A stretch of 64,000 bases of DNA from Lachnospiraceae bacterium (GCA_029071325.1 JAIEAP010000004.1:62001-126000), one strand, 5' to 3'. Shown: positions 55,634-64,000, counted from the stretch's first letter. The notes: generated from the sequence alone by a model not told the origin. Numbers and translations: made by a program.

Positions 55634-56407
55634 ATGAGAATTCTATTTATTCGGCATGGAGATCCAGATTATGAGCATGACACACTGACGGAGACCGGAA
55701 AAAAAGAAGCGCTGCTGCTTGCACAAGCAGCGCCGGAAATGGGGCTGGGGCACTGTTTTGTTTCGCCGCTTAACAGGGCGCAGGAGACGGCATCTTATAC
55801 GCTTAAGGAGCTGGGCTGCAAGGCACAGACATTTGACTGGCTGCAGGAATTTCCGGCACGGGTGGATGTGAACGCGTCAAAGGAGTTGCAGGATGCCTAT
55901 CCGGATACGGATAGAAACAATGGAAAATACTGCATGCGGATTGCCTGGGATATGCTTCCATCTTATTGGCTGAGCCATCCGGAATATGGGGATCGGGATG
56001 GCTGGCGGGAGTCTGAAGTGGCGAGATGCAGTAACCTGGTTCAGATTTACGATTCTGTGACAGGCAGTTTCGACGAGTTTCTGGCATCCTATGGATATGT
56101 CAGGGAGGGAGGATTATATCGTGTGAAAAAGGAGTGTACGGAAAGCGTCACATTTTTCTGCCATTTGGGATTGACATGCGCACTTTTATCTCATTTATGG
56201 AATATGTCCCCGTTTTTACTGTGGCACAGTCTGGCGCCGGCGCCTACCTCGGTGACGGAAGTTGTGTCGGAGGAACGCGAAAAAGGAACAGCATATTTCC
56301 GGGCGCTGCGCATCGGAGATGTATCACATTTGAGTGGGGCAGGAGAGAAAGCATCGTTTTCGGGCAGATTTTGTGAAGTATATGGAAATAAAGAGCAGAG
56401 GCATTAG
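55634..56407 (+). CDS. Histidine phosphatase-family protein
   Basis: About 257 residues. LFIRHGDPDYEHDTLTETG is the RHG active-site motif with the phospho-accepting His, SPLNRAQETA supplies the second Arg, and a late FFCHLGLT carries the second His. Members remove phosphate from small metabolites or proteins; substrate unknown. ATG 55634 is chosen over the longer frame from 55412 because AGGAGG lies 7 bp upstream and the catalytic motif begins at residue 4. Confidence 0.85.
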   Translation: MRILFIRHGDPDYEHDTLTETGKKEALLLAQAAPEMGLGHCFVSPLNRAQETASYTLKELGCKAQTFDWLQEFPARVDVNASKELQDAYPDTDRNNGKYCMRIAWDMLPSYWLSHPEYGDRDGWRESEVARCSNLVQIYDSVTGSFDEFLASYGYVREGGLYRVKKECTESVTFFCHLGLTCALLSHLWNMSPFLLWHSLAPAPTSVTEVVSEEREKGTAYFRALRIGDVSHLSGAGEKASFSGRFCEVYGNKEQRH

Positions 56408-56488
56408 TATGGTTCTGAACAGTTACAAAATGTGAATAATTCCCATTTTGCCTTCATACTATAATAATGGGTGTGGACACCCTGTGAG

Positions 56489-56680
56489 GTTACTATTCAC
56501 AGCCTCTCACCCACATGCGCAAAATCAGTCAGTAAGCTGCCTGTCGCTGCTGCGCAGCTTTGCATTTTGCTTATGTGGGTGGCGTGACTGATTCCAGTCA
56601 CATAAGAAGTATCCAACAGCTTCTTGCAAGCAGGCTTGACGAATCTGTCGGTCACTTCTTATGCGGCTGTGAATAGTAAC
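56489..56680 (+). mobile_element. Cloverleaf-type inverted-repeat element, copy 2 (MITE-like)
   Basis: 192 bp with the same perfect 16-bp ends as the copy at 40191. The internal stem reads CATAAGAAGT...ACTTCTTATG against CATAAGGAGT...ACTCCTTATG in copy 1, a paired change. It is flanked by CCTGTGAG and CCTGTGTG, a possible imperfect 8-bp target duplication. It fills most of the 307-bp gap before the TIGR04086 gene; a TATAAT at 56460 lies just before it. Confidence 0.85.
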
Positions 56681-56714
56681 CCTGTGTGACATAACTGTAT
56701 GGAGGAGTTTGGAT

Positions 56715-57092
56715 ATGGAGAGGGATAATAAACCAAAAAGAAACCTGCCGGCGGCGCTGGGAAAGGTGCTTCTGGCAATGTATATCATAACCGGGATACT
56801 GTTGGTGATATTGGCAGCGCTTCTATATAAGCTGGAACTCAGCGAAGCGGTGGTGAATATCAGCATCATTGTGATATATGTGCTGGTAGGCTTCCTGGGA
56901 GGGTTTCTCATCGGCAAGATTCAGGGCAGCAAAAAGTACATGTGGGGAGCATTGATGGGGCTGGGTTATTTCGCGGTACTGCTCATCGTGTCCCTGGTGA
57001 TACATAAAGGACTGGATGCTGGAATACAGCACATGCTGACGACGCTGGTTCTGTGCACGGCTTCCGGAGCCATCGGAGGGATGATCAGCTGA
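56715..57092 (+). CDS. TIGR04086/DUF3792 membrane protein
   Basis: 125 residues with four hydrophobic segments (about 18-38, 48-68, 75-95, 103-123) and Gly-rich turns (GFLGGFLIGKI). It matches the size and layout of the TIGR04086 family, found in Clostridia next to the SCIFF peptide. The role is unknown. ATG 56715 has GGAGGAG 7 bp upstream. Its stop is followed within 3 bp by the truncated element copy E. Confidence 0.8.
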   Translation: MERDNKPKRNLPAALGKVLLAMYIITGILLVILAALLYKLELSEAVVNISIIVIYVLVGFLGGFLIGKIQGSKKYMWGALMGLGYFAVLLIVSLVIHKGLDAGIQHMLTTLVLCTASGAIGGMIS

Positions 57093-57094
57093 AA

Positions 57095-57324
57095 AACTCG
57101 AGTTTCCGCATTTCGCAGATCGGATGCCAAAGATTGTTCGAACGTGAAAAAGACAGCAATCATCACAAATGATATATCAGTGGCAGCTGAAATTTCAGCA
57201 TAAGGTGAGCTGCAATCTGATGCAGGGCTATAAGCAAAGGGAAGCAGTGAATGAATTTTATTGCAGAAATGATGCGGCTGTTTTTTGGTGGCATCTGGTA
57301 TGCAAAACGCGGAAATTCGAGGTT
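57095..57324 (+). repeat. Long inverted-repeat element, deletion derivative (copy E)
   Basis: The ends still pair: GTTTCCGCATTT near 57102 against the complement of the GCAAAACGCGGAAATTC region near 57310, and GGATGCCA with TGGCATCT. The left outer end is joined directly to the right-arm block GATTGTTCGAACG, so the left arm and centre (about 350 bp) are missing. It fills most of the 304-bp gap before the SCIFF gene. Confidence 0.75.
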
Positions 57325-57354
57325 AAAAAAAGACTTTTCTTATGCAGGACTATG

Positions 57355-57363
57355 TGATATACT
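57355..57363 (+). promoter_or_regulatory. Extended -10 promoter for the SCIFF gene
   Basis: TGATATACT (TG-n-TATACT) with no good -35, 34 bp before the ATG at 57397 and about 30 bp past element copy E. Confidence 0.5.
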
Positions 57364-57396
57364 ATCTAAAGGTATTTTCTGAAAGGAGATAAAGAG

Positions 57397-57540
57397 ATGA
57401 AGCACATTAAGACATTGAATACAAGAAAATTGCAGAATACGGTTAAGAAGGGCGGCTGCGGTGAGTGCCAGACTTCCTGCCAGTCTGCATGCAAGACTTC
57501 CTGCACCGTTGGCAATCAGACTTGTGAGCAGTGCAAATAA
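57397..57540 (+). CDS. scfA: SCIFF ribosomal peptide precursor
   Basis: 47 residues, starting MKHIKTLNTRKL. It has the family's six cysteines (C21, C24, C28, C32, C36, C43) in GGCGECQTSCQSACKTSC and onward, and one extra at C46 near the C-terminus. SCIFF peptides are almost universal in Clostridia; the radical SAM enzyme next door forms thioether links from the cysteines. The mature function is unknown. GAAAGGAGAT precedes the ATG. Confidence 0.95.
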   Translation: MKHIKTLNTRKLQNTVKKGGCGECQTSCQSACKTSCTVGNQTCEQCK

Positions 57541-57572
57541 GGATCGTTGTTCCTTGTCCGATGACATAAGCA

Positions 57573-57625
57573 AGCGTCAAAAGACCGTTCGCGCAGGCGT
57601 ACGGTCATTTGTGCGTCTTTGCGAA
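57573..57625 (+). promoter_or_regulatory. Hairpin between SCIFF precursor and maturase genes
   Basis: GACCGT (57583) pairs with ACGGTC (57601), and the flanking GCGTC/GACGC-like bases can extend the stem. There is no long T tract. It may act as a processing or attenuation site that keeps maturase output below precursor output. Confidence 0.45.
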
Positions 57626-57695
57626 TTGTGCGGACTGAACGGTTGCGATATTGACAACTGATATAACTGATAGAAGAAAGAGAGGAAATATTGTA

Positions 57696-59051
57696 GTGGT
57701 TCATCAGTATAAAAATAACGGCTATAATATTGTCCTGGATGTAAACAGCGGTGCGATCCATTTAGTGGACGAGCTTACTTATGATGTGATCGCGTTGTGG
57801 GAGCAGACAGACCGGGAAGGAATCGTAAGAGGACTTCAGGAAAAATATGACCGGGCGGAGTTGGAGGAGGCGATTGCCGAGGTGGCAGAGCTTATCGCCC
57901 AGGGAGAGCTTTTTACACAGGATGACTATGAAGATTACATTGAGGATGTGACTAAGCGCGATACTGTGGTGAAAGCGCTGTGCCTTCATATTGCCCACGA
58001 TTGTAATCTCGCCTGCCGCTATTGTTTTGCGGAGGAAGGCGAGTATCATGGCAGAAGGGCGCTGATGTCCTTCGAGGTGGGAAAAGCTGCGCTTGATTTC
58101 CTCATCGCCAATTCCGGTAACCGGCGGAATCTGGAGGTTGATTTCTTCGGAGGCGAGCCGACGCTGAATTTCCAGGTGGTGAAGGATCTGGTAGCGTATG
58201 GAAGAGAGCAGGAGAAGCTTCATAATAAGAAGTTCCGGTTCACGCTGACCACGAACGGCGTACTCCTGAATGATGATATTATGGAATTTGCCAACCGGGA
58301 AATGGACAATGTAGTGTTGAGCATTGACGGCAGGCAGAAGACCAATGATTACATGCGTCCCTTCCGGGGCGGTCAGGGCAGCTATGACACCATTGTGCCT
58401 AAGTTTCAGAAGTTTGCTGACAGCCGGAATCAGGAGAGGTATTATGTGAGGGGAACCTATACCCATCACAATCTGGATTTCGCGGAGGATGTACTGCATC
58501 TGGCGGATCTGGGGTTTCAGCAGATTTCCGTGGAGCCGGTGGTGGCGCAGGAAACCGACGATTACGCCATCCGCAGGGAAGATCTGCCTCAGTTGTTTGC
58601 AGAGTACGACAGGCTGGCGCAGGAGATGATCCGGCGGAAGCAGGAGGGAAGGGGTTTTAATTTCTTCCATTTCATGATTGACTTAGAGGGCGGTCCCTGT
58701 GTGGCAAAGCGCCTGTCCGGGTGTGGGTCCGGTACGGAATATCTTGCCGTGACGCCCTGGGGTGATCTCTATCCCTGCCATCAGTTTGTGGGAAATGAAG
58801 ACTTTTTGATGGGAAATGTATATGAGGGCGTGAAGCGCACCGATATCCGGGACTCCTTCAAGGGCTGCAACGTATATTCCAAGAAGGACTGCAGGGAGTG
58901 TTTTGCCAGGTTCTATTGCAGCGGCGGCTGTGCAGCCAATTCGTATAATTTCCATGGAGATATCCACAATACATATGACATCGGTTGTGCATTACAGAAG
59001 AAACGCGTGGAATGTGCAATTATGATAAAAGCCGCAGAAGCGGAAGATTAA
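57696..59051 (+). CDS. scfB: SCIFF radical SAM maturase
   Basis: 451 residues from GTG 57696, which gives the family-typical MVHQYKNNGYNIVLDV start with AGAGGAA 8 bp upstream; the TTG at 57651 has no such support. An N-terminal peptide-recognition (RRE-like) region precedes the radical SAM core with CNLACRYCF, DFFGGEPTLNF and a TNGVLL strand. The C-terminal SPASM region has the Cys-rich CGSGTEYLAVTPWGDLYPC (in parts), CRECFARFYCSGGCAANS. It makes Cys-to-alpha-carbon thioether bridges in the SCIFF peptide. Confidence 0.95.
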   Translation: MVHQYKNNGYNIVLDVNSGAIHLVDELTYDVIALWEQTDREGIVRGLQEKYDRAELEEAIAEVAELIAQGELFTQDDYEDYIEDVTKRDTVVKALCLHIAHDCNLACRYCFAEEGEYHGRRALMSFEVGKAALDFLIANSGNRRNLEVDFFGGEPTLNFQVVKDLVAYGREQEKLHNKKFRFTLTTNGVLLNDDIMEFANREMDNVVLSIDGRQKTNDYMRPFRGGQGSYDTIVPKFQKFADSRNQERYYVRGTYTHHNLDFAEDVLHLADLGFQQISVEPVVAQETDDYAIRREDLPQLFAEYDRLAQEMIRRKQEGRGFNFFHFMIDLEGGPCVAKRLSGCGSGTEYLAVTPWGDLYPCHQFVGNEDFLMGNVYEGVKRTDIRDSFKGCNVYSKKDCRECFARFYCSGGCAANSYNFHGDIHNTYDIGCALQKKRVECAIMIKAAEAED

Positions 59052-59069
59052 GTGAAGAAAGGAAAAGAC

Positions 59070-61235
59070 ATGAAAGGCATCAAAAAAAGTAAAGGCGTTG
59101 CCATACTGCTGGCTATGATTCTGATACTGGCAGGACTGGCGTATTACGCATCGCTCATTCTGTCCTCTGCTCCGGGTGCTGCTGAGGATATGAACATCAA
59201 GCTTGGTCTGGACCTGGCGGGGGGTGTCAGCATTACCTACAAGGTAGAGACTGAGAATCCCACTTCGGAGCAGATGAAAGACACCATTTACAAGCTGCAG
59301 AAGCGTGTGGAGGGTTACAGCACGGAGGTATCCGTTTATCAAGAGGGAGATGACCGTATCACGGTAGAGATTCCCGGAGTGAAGGATGCCAACGCGATCC
59401 TGGAAGAATTGGGCAAGCCCGGTTCGCTGGAATTCAGGGATCCTACCGGGAATGTTTATATGACAGGTCTGGAGGTTCAGAGCGCAGAGGCGGCAGTGGT
59501 TCAGGATGAATTCCAGAACAAACAGAACGTGGTGAAACTGACGCTGACGGAAGAGGGCGCTCAAATATTTGCGGAGATTACCGCCGCAAATATTGGTAAG
59601 AACTGTCCTATTGTGTATGACGGTGAAGTCATCAGTAATCCTACGGTCAAGTCGGCAATCAACGGCGGAGAGGCCATCATTGAGGGAATGAGCAGCTATG
59701 AAGAGGCAGAAAACCTTGCCTCCAGTATCCGTATCGGAGCCCTGTCTCTGGAACTGTCGGAGCTGCAGTCACAGGTAGTAGGTGCGCAGCTTGGAACCAA
59801 TGCCATTGCGTCAGCCCTAAAGGCAGCCGCCATTGGTCTTGCTCTGATCGCGGTATTTATGATCGCATATTATTGGATTCCCGGTGTGGCGGCAACCATT
59901 GCGCTTGCCATTTATACGACACTGGTAATCGCAGTGATCTATCTCTTTGAGATCACACTGACGCTGCCAGGTATAGCAGGTATTATCCTGTCTATCGGTA
60001 TGGCTGTAGATGCCAACGTGATCATATTTGCCCGTATCCGGGAAGAAATTGCGGCGGGAAGTTCAGTCCACATTGCCATCAAGACCGGATTTAAAAAAGC
60101 ATTATCCGCCATTATTGACGGTAATATCACGACTCTGATCGCGGCAATCGTGCTGGGCTTTATGGGTTCCGGTACGGTGAAGGGATTCGCCTACACATTG
60201 GCGGTAGGTATTATTCTCTCTATGTTTACCGCACTGGCAGTTACCAGAGTGATTTTACATGGATTGTACTGCCTGGGCTTCCGCGATGAGAAGTTCTATG
60301 GCAGGCAGAAGGAGCTCAAGTCCATTGGCTTTATGGCGAAAAAGCCTGTTTTCTTCATTATTTCACTGGTCGTTATTGTGGCTGGCTTTGTGGGAATGGG
60401 TGTGAATCATGCAAACGGAAATGGCGCTCTGAACTTAAGCCTGGAGTTTGTGGGAGGTACGGCAACTACCGTGGACATGGGCAAAGATTACACACTTGCT
60501 GAGATAGATGATGAGGTAGTTCCCTATTTTGAGGAGATAACCGGGGATTCCAACGTGCAGGTGCAGAAGGTGGAAGGCAGCAATCAGGTGGTGTTTAAGA
60601 CCAGGGTGCTGGAGCTTGAAGAACGCGAGAACCTGAATAAGAGTCTGGAAGAAAATCTTGGGATTGATACTTCTACCTTGTCTTCGAATAACATCAGTTC
60701 CACCATCAGCGGTGAGATGACCAAGGATGCTGTTATCGCGGTGATCATTTCTACCATATGTATGCTGATTTACATCTGGTTCCGGTTCAGCGACCTGCGG
60801 TTTGCGTCTACTGCGATCCTGGCGCTGGTACATGATGTGCTGGTGATCCTGACCTGCTATGCGCTGTTCCGTCTGACGGTAGGAAGCACATTTATCGCCG
60901 TCATGCTGACCATTATCGGATACTCCATCAATGCTACGATCGTTATCTTCGACCGTGTGCGGGAGAATCTGAAAAATGTCAAACGGCTGGATAAGGCCAC
61001 GCTTCAGGATGTCTCAGACAAGTCTGTGACCCAGACCCTGTCGCGAAGCCTGAATACGTCACTGACCACCTTTGTCATGGTGTTGCTGCTGTATATCCTG
61101 GGTGTTGCGTCCATCCGTGATTTTGCACTGCCTCTGATGGTTGGTATTGTCAGTGGAACTTACTCCTCAATCTGTATTGCTACAGAGCTGTGGTTTGTTT
61201 CCAAGACAAGACTTGGCAAAGGCCGTGTAGAGTAA
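59070..61235 (+). CDS. secDF: Fused protein translocase subunits SecD-SecF
   Basis: About 721 residues. SecD half (1-~385): one N-terminal segment, LGLDLAGGVSITYKV, GKPGSLEFRD, and the IGMAVDANVIIFARIREE segment. SecF half (~395-721): SLEFVGGTATTVDM, then IGYSINATIVIFDRVREN. Twelve transmembrane segments fit the fused form found in many Firmicutes. It uses the proton gradient to help complete export through SecYEG. ATG 59070 follows AAAGGA; the GTG at 59052 is an alternative. Its position after scfB is the conserved Clostridia order. Confidence 0.93.
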   Translation: MKGIKKSKGVAILLAMILILAGLAYYASLILSSAPGAAEDMNIKLGLDLAGGVSITYKVETENPTSEQMKDTIYKLQKRVEGYSTEVSVYQEGDDRITVEIPGVKDANAILEELGKPGSLEFRDPTGNVYMTGLEVQSAEAAVVQDEFQNKQNVVKLTLTEEGAQIFAEITAANIGKNCPIVYDGEVISNPTVKSAINGGEAIIEGMSSYEEAENLASSIRIGALSLELSELQSQVVGAQLGTNAIASALKAAAIGLALIAVFMIAYYWIPGVAATIALAIYTTLVIAVIYLFEITLTLPGIAGIILSIGMAVDANVIIFARIREEIAAGSSVHIAIKTGFKKALSAIIDGNITTLIAAIVLGFMGSGTVKGFAYTLAVGIILSMFTALAVTRVILHGLYCLGFRDEKFYGRQKELKSIGFMAKKPVFFIISLVVIVAGFVGMGVNHANGNGALNLSLEFVGGTATTVDMGKDYTLAEIDDEVVPYFEEITGDSNVQVQKVEGSNQVVFKTRVLELEERENLNKSLEENLGIDTSTLSSNNISSTISGEMTKDAVIAVIISTICMLIYIWFRFSDLRFASTAILALVHDVLVILTCYALFRLTVGSTFIAVMLTIIGYSINATIVIFDRVRENLKNVKRLDKATLQDVSDKSVTQTLSRSLNTSLTTFVMVLLLYILGVASIRDFALPLMVGIVSGTYSSICIATELWFVSKTRLGKGRVE

Positions 61236-61250
61236 TAAATGATAAGATAG

Positions 61251-61290
61251 AGATCCCCGCAGTTCGATGGATGTGCTGCGGGGATCTTTC
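61251..61290 (+). terminator. Strong terminator after secDF
   Basis: A perfect 12-bp stem (AGATCCCCGCAG at 61251 with CTGCGGGGATCT ending 61287), 13-nt loop, then TTCATTTATTCTT. Confidence 0.85.
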
Positions 61291-61314
61291 ATTTATTCTT
61301 CAAGGAGGAAGAAA

Positions 61315-61593
61315 ATGGATATAATTCAGATAACAGGAATGATTTGCCTGATTGTTATGAATATTGCAGGGTTGTCCGTTATGGGAATTGATAAGAGAAG
61401 GGCCGTCCGTCATATGTGGAGAATTCCGGAAAAAACGATATTTCTCATAAGCCTGCTGGGGGGAAGCCTGGGGACGTGGGCTGGAATGTATCTGTTCCGC
61501 CATAAGACAAGGCACTGGTATTTTGTGGTCGGGATACCTTTTATTCTGCTTTTTCAGATTGCAGCTATGGTTATGGGTGTGATATACTTCTGA
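61315..61593 (+). CDS. DUF1294 small membrane protein
   Basis: 92 residues, three hydrophobic segments. VMGIDKRRAVRHMWRIPEKT and LLGGSLGTWAGMYLFRHKTRH match the DUF1294 family, whose function is unknown. ATG 61315 has AAGGAGGAA 5-6 bp upstream; the longer frame from 61267 lies in the terminator. It is followed 17 bp later by larE. Confidence 0.85.
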   Translation: MDIIQITGMICLIVMNIAGLSVMGIDKRRAVRHMWRIPEKTIFLISLLGGSLGTWAGMYLFRHKTRHWYFVVGIPFILLFQIAAMVMGVIYF

Positions 61594-61610
61594 TAAAGAT
61601 GAGGAAGATA

Positions 61611-62432
61611 ATGAATACAAAATTAAAAATATTAAAAGATAATTTAAGAAAAGAAAAAAGTATGGCGATTGCTTTCTCCGGGGGAGTGGACTCGACGTTT
61701 TTGCTGCGGGTGGCGCATGAGACATTGGGAGAGGAGATTCTTGCCATAACGGCGCGTTCCGCGGCAGTTCCCGGATGGGAACTGGCGGAGGCAGAGGCTT
61801 TTTGCCGGCAGGAAGGCATCCGGCAAGTGGTGTTTGATGCCAACGGGCTGCAGGCGGAATGTTTTGCCCAAAATCCGCCCAACCGCTGCTATTTCTGCAA
61901 GAAGGGGATTTTTACCAGGATTCGGGAAATTGCCTTGGAACATGGCATTGACTGCGTGGCGGAGGGGTCTAATATGGATGATATGGGCGATTACCGTCCG
62001 GGGCTTGCTGCGGTAGCGGAGCTGGGCGTGATCAGTCCCCTTAAGGAGGCGGGACTCCATAAGGAGGAAATCCGTGAACTTTCCCGGAAGCTGGAGCTTC
62101 CCACAGGAGATAAGCCTTCGTATGCCTGCCTTGCCTCACGTTTTGTATATGGAGAGCCCATCACGCAGGAGAAGCTTGCTATGGTGGAAGCGGCGGAGGG
62201 TTTTCTTTTATCCTGTGGATTTACCCAGATGCGGGTACGGGTTCATGGAGAGATTGCCAGGATTGAAGTATTGACAGAGGAAATGATGCGTCTGATGGAA
62301 CCGCGTATGCGAGGGGCAGTGGAGGAGAAGTTCCGCGAATGCGGTTTTGCCTATGTGACGGTGGATATGAGGGGGTATCGGACTGGGAGTATGAATGAGA
62401 CATTGACAGCGCAGCAGAAGCGGGAAGGGTAG
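61611..62432 (+). CDS. larE: Sulfur transferase LarE, nickel-pincer cofactor synthesis
   Basis: 273 residues. PP-loop ATPase motif FSGGVDST (22-29), ANGLQAECFAQNPPNRC, Cys93 and Cys96 in RCYFCK, EGSNMDD, and Cys173 in YACLASRF. In some LarE proteins a single Cys at the last position gives up its sulfur; others use three cysteines to hold a [4Fe-4S] cluster. The Cys93-Cys96-Cys173 set fits the cluster type, as inference. It overlaps function with larB just downstream (18-bp gap). ATG 61611 has AGGAAG 3-8 bp upstream. Confidence 0.9.
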   Translation: MNTKLKILKDNLRKEKSMAIAFSGGVDSTFLLRVAHETLGEEILAITARSAAVPGWELAEAEAFCRQEGIRQVVFDANGLQAECFAQNPPNRCYFCKKGIFTRIREIALEHGIDCVAEGSNMDDMGDYRPGLAAVAELGVISPLKEAGLHKEEIRELSRKLELPTGDKPSYACLASRFVYGEPITQEKLAMVEAAEGFLLSCGFTQMRVRVHGEIARIEVLTEEMMRLMEPRMRGAVEEKFRECGFAYVTVDMRGYRTGSMNETLTAQQKREG

Positions 62433-62450
62433 AAATGGAGGTACAGCGAT

Positions 62451-63203
62451 ATGGAGCAGGCAAGACTGTCGGAATTGCTGCGGCAGGTAGCAGACGGAAG
62501 CGTCAGCGTGGAGGATGCAGAAGTACAGTTGAAAATGCAGCCCTTTGAAGATCTGGGCTTTGCCAAGCTGGATCATCACCGCAGATTACGGCAGGGAGCG
62601 GCGGAGGTGATTTACGGTGCGGGAAAGACGCCTGAGCAGATACTTAAGATCGCACAGACCTTTCGGGAGCGTGGTCAGGAGTGCGTATTGATCACCAGAA
62701 TGAGCCGGGAAGCGGCAGATACAGTGGAAGCGCATCTTCCATTGGAATACGATGCGTTGAGCAAGGTAGGAATTGTAGGTAAGATGCCGGCTCCGGATAC
62801 GAAGGGACAGATTGTGATAGCTACCGGAGGAACCAGCGATATACCGGTAGCCGAAGAGGCCGCACTGACAGCGGAGGCCCTGGGGAACCGGGTGCTGCGG
62901 CTCTATGATGTGGGGGTGGCAGGTATTCACCGTATGCTGGCGCATGCCGATGAGCTGATGCGTGCTAAGGTCATCGTTGCCATCGCCGGTATGGAAGGCG
63001 CGCTTGCCAGCGTGATCGGCGGTCTGGTAGACTGTCCCGTGATTGCCGTGCCCACCAGCGTGGGATACGGGGCGTCCTTCGGCGGAGTGTCCGCATTGTT
63101 ATCCATGCTGAATTCCTGTGCCAGCGGGGTTAGCGTTGTCAATATAGATAACGGGTTTGGGGCGGGGTATCTCGCCAGTATGATCAATCATATCCATGAT
63201 TGA
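62451..63203 (+). CDS. larB: Nicotinic acid dinucleotide carboxylase/hydrolase LarB
   Basis: 250 residues. The N-terminal helical region (LSELLRQVADGSVSVEDA) and an AIR-carboxylase-like C-terminal half (ATGGTSDIPVAEEA, IAGMEGALASVIGGL, VPTSVGYG) define LarB. It carboxylates and hydrolyses nicotinic acid adenine dinucleotide in the first step of the nickel-pincer nucleotide cofactor used by lactate racemase and related enzymes. LarC, the nickel inserter, is not in this window. Confidence 0.92.
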   Translation: MEQARLSELLRQVADGSVSVEDAEVQLKMQPFEDLGFAKLDHHRRLRQGAAEVIYGAGKTPEQILKIAQTFRERGQECVLITRMSREAADTVEAHLPLEYDALSKVGIVGKMPAPDTKGQIVIATGGTSDIPVAEEAALTAEALGNRVLRLYDVGVAGIHRMLAHADELMRAKVIVAIAGMEGALASVIGGLVDCPVIAVPTSVGYGASFGGVSALLSMLNSCASGVSVVNIDNGFGAGYLASMINHIHD

Positions 63204-63241
63204 TTTAAATGAAGCGATCATTATATGAGGAGGTAATATAT

Positions 63242-64000
63242 ATGGTATACAAAAAATTTCAGGATCTGAATCTGTCGGCACTGGGCATGGGCGCTATGCG
63301 CCTACCCACGGAAGGGAACGTTCCGGGGGCTCCTGTTGACGAGGCGCAGGTATCCGAGATGGTGGCGTACGCCATGGAACACGGGATAAATTATTTTGAT
63401 ACTGCTTACGGTTATCATGAGGGTAAGTCGGAAGGTGTCATGGGCAGAGTGCTGGGGAAGTATCCCAGAGAGAGCTATTACCTGGCAGACAAATTCCCGG
63501 GCTATGACCTATCCAACATGGGTAAGGTGGAGGAAATCTTTGAGGAACAGCTGGAACGCACGGGAATGGAGTATTTCGACTTCTATCTGTTTCATAATGT
63601 CTGTGAGATGAACGTGGAGCAGTACCTGGATGAGAAATACGGGATTCTGGATTATCTTTTGCAGCAGAAGAAGGATGGACGGATCCGGCATCTGGGATTT
63701 TCTGCCCACGGTGAGATGAAGGTTATGAGGCGTTTTCTGGAGGCATACGGAGAACATATGGAATTTTGCCAGATCCAGTTGAATTATCTGGATTGGAAAT
63801 TGCAGCAGGCAAAGGAGAAGGTGGAGCTGTTGCATGAGTACCGGATTCCGATATGGGTCATGGAGCCTCTCCGGGGCGGCAAGCTGGCGGTTCTGCCGGA
63901 AGAACATACAAAGAAGCTTCAGGCTTTGCGGCCTGAGGAATCGGTACCCGCGTGGGCATTCCGTTTCCTGCAGTCTGTACCAGGCGTGACGGTGACGCTG
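63242..64000 (+). CDS. Aldo/keto reductase, 3'-truncated by window edge
   Basis: The frame is open to the window end (253 codons visible, starting MVYKKFQDLNLSALGMGAMRL). NYFDTAYGYHEGKSE (catalytic Asp and Tyr), the Lys in YLADKFPG, and FYLFHNV (catalytic His) are the AKR tetrad; EPLRGGKLA follows. Members of this subfamily in Clostridia usually have a C-terminal 4Fe-4S ferredoxin part, which would lie beyond the edge. GAGGAGG precedes the start. Confidence 0.9.
   Translation, partial: MVYKKFQDLNLSALGMGAMRLPTEGNVPGAPVDEAQVSEMVAYAMEHGINYFDTAYGYHEGKSEGVMGRVLGKYPRESYYLADKFPGYDLSNMGKVEEIFEEQLERTGMEYFDFYLFHNVCEMNVEQYLDEKYGILDYLLQQKKDGRIRHLGFSAHGEMKVMRRFLEAYGEHMEFCQIQLNYLDWKLQQAKEKVELLHEYRIPIWVMEPLRGGKLAVLPEEHTKKLQALRPEESVPAWAFRFLQSVPGVTVTL

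Noticed and set aside
57651-57695. Upstream TTG start for the SCIFF maturase
   Set aside because: No ribosome site; GTG 57696 has one and gives the family-typical N-terminus.

Overview
The window looks like a chromosomal segment of a gut-type Clostridia member, most likely Lachnospiraceae. The evidence is a SCIFF peptide and its radical SAM maturase beside a TIGR04086 membrane protein and a SecDF fusion, a larE-larB pair, Gram-positive LCP and wall-hydrolase genes, strong AGGAGG-type ribosome sites, and roughly balanced base composition. Almost every gene is on the + strand. I saw no rRNA, tRNA, CRISPR array, transposase or phage gene.

Layout. 1-5728: three secreted wall proteins (one cut by the window edge) that share an unusual tandem repeat; two of them carry glucosaminidase and/or amidase domains. 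5920-11464: three polytopic membrane proteins (a DUF2142 type and two tandem paralogues) that share an acidic/His loop motif. 11481-37666: a large surface-polysaccharide locus with at least seven GT2 enzymes, a DUF1972 rhamnosyltransferase-like enzyme, an FdtA/FdtB-like amino-sugar pair, two MOP flippases, a CDP-glycerol-transferase-like enzyme, a fused nucleotidyltransferase/PLP enzyme, a FemAB-like protein, UDP-glucose dehydrogenase, a polyprenyl-phosphate sugar transferase, an LCP ligase with an exact 204-bp internal duplication, and an SGNH plus MBOAT O-acylation pair. Together these would start, elongate, decorate, flip and attach a cell-wall glycan. 38351-53491: housekeeping and envelope genes (glmS, HtrA protease, sugar nucleotidyltransferase, carbamate kinase, lipoprotein amidase, Mrp ATPase, uracil permease, MoxR-DUF58-transglutaminase operon, ClC channel). 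53558-64000: cyclophilin on the - strand, GNAT, histidine phosphatase, the SCIFF-SecDF block, DUF1294, larE, larB and a partial aldo/keto reductase.

The most unusual signal is non-coding. A ~530-600 bp element folds on itself along nearly its whole length (arms of ~250-300 nt). It occurs at 12411-13007, 20701-21297, 37671-38259 and, inverted, 54111-54640, with a deletion derivative at 57095-57324. The two arms change together between copies while a set of mismatched positions stays fixed. This is the pattern expected of a conserved structured RNA or of a palindromic mobile element. The + strand copies sit between transcription units, and promoter-like sequences follow several of them. A second, unrelated ~192-bp element (40191-40382 and 56489-56680) has perfect 16-bp terminal inverted repeats and a cloverleaf-like set of internal hairpins, again with paired changes. 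I do not recognise either family.
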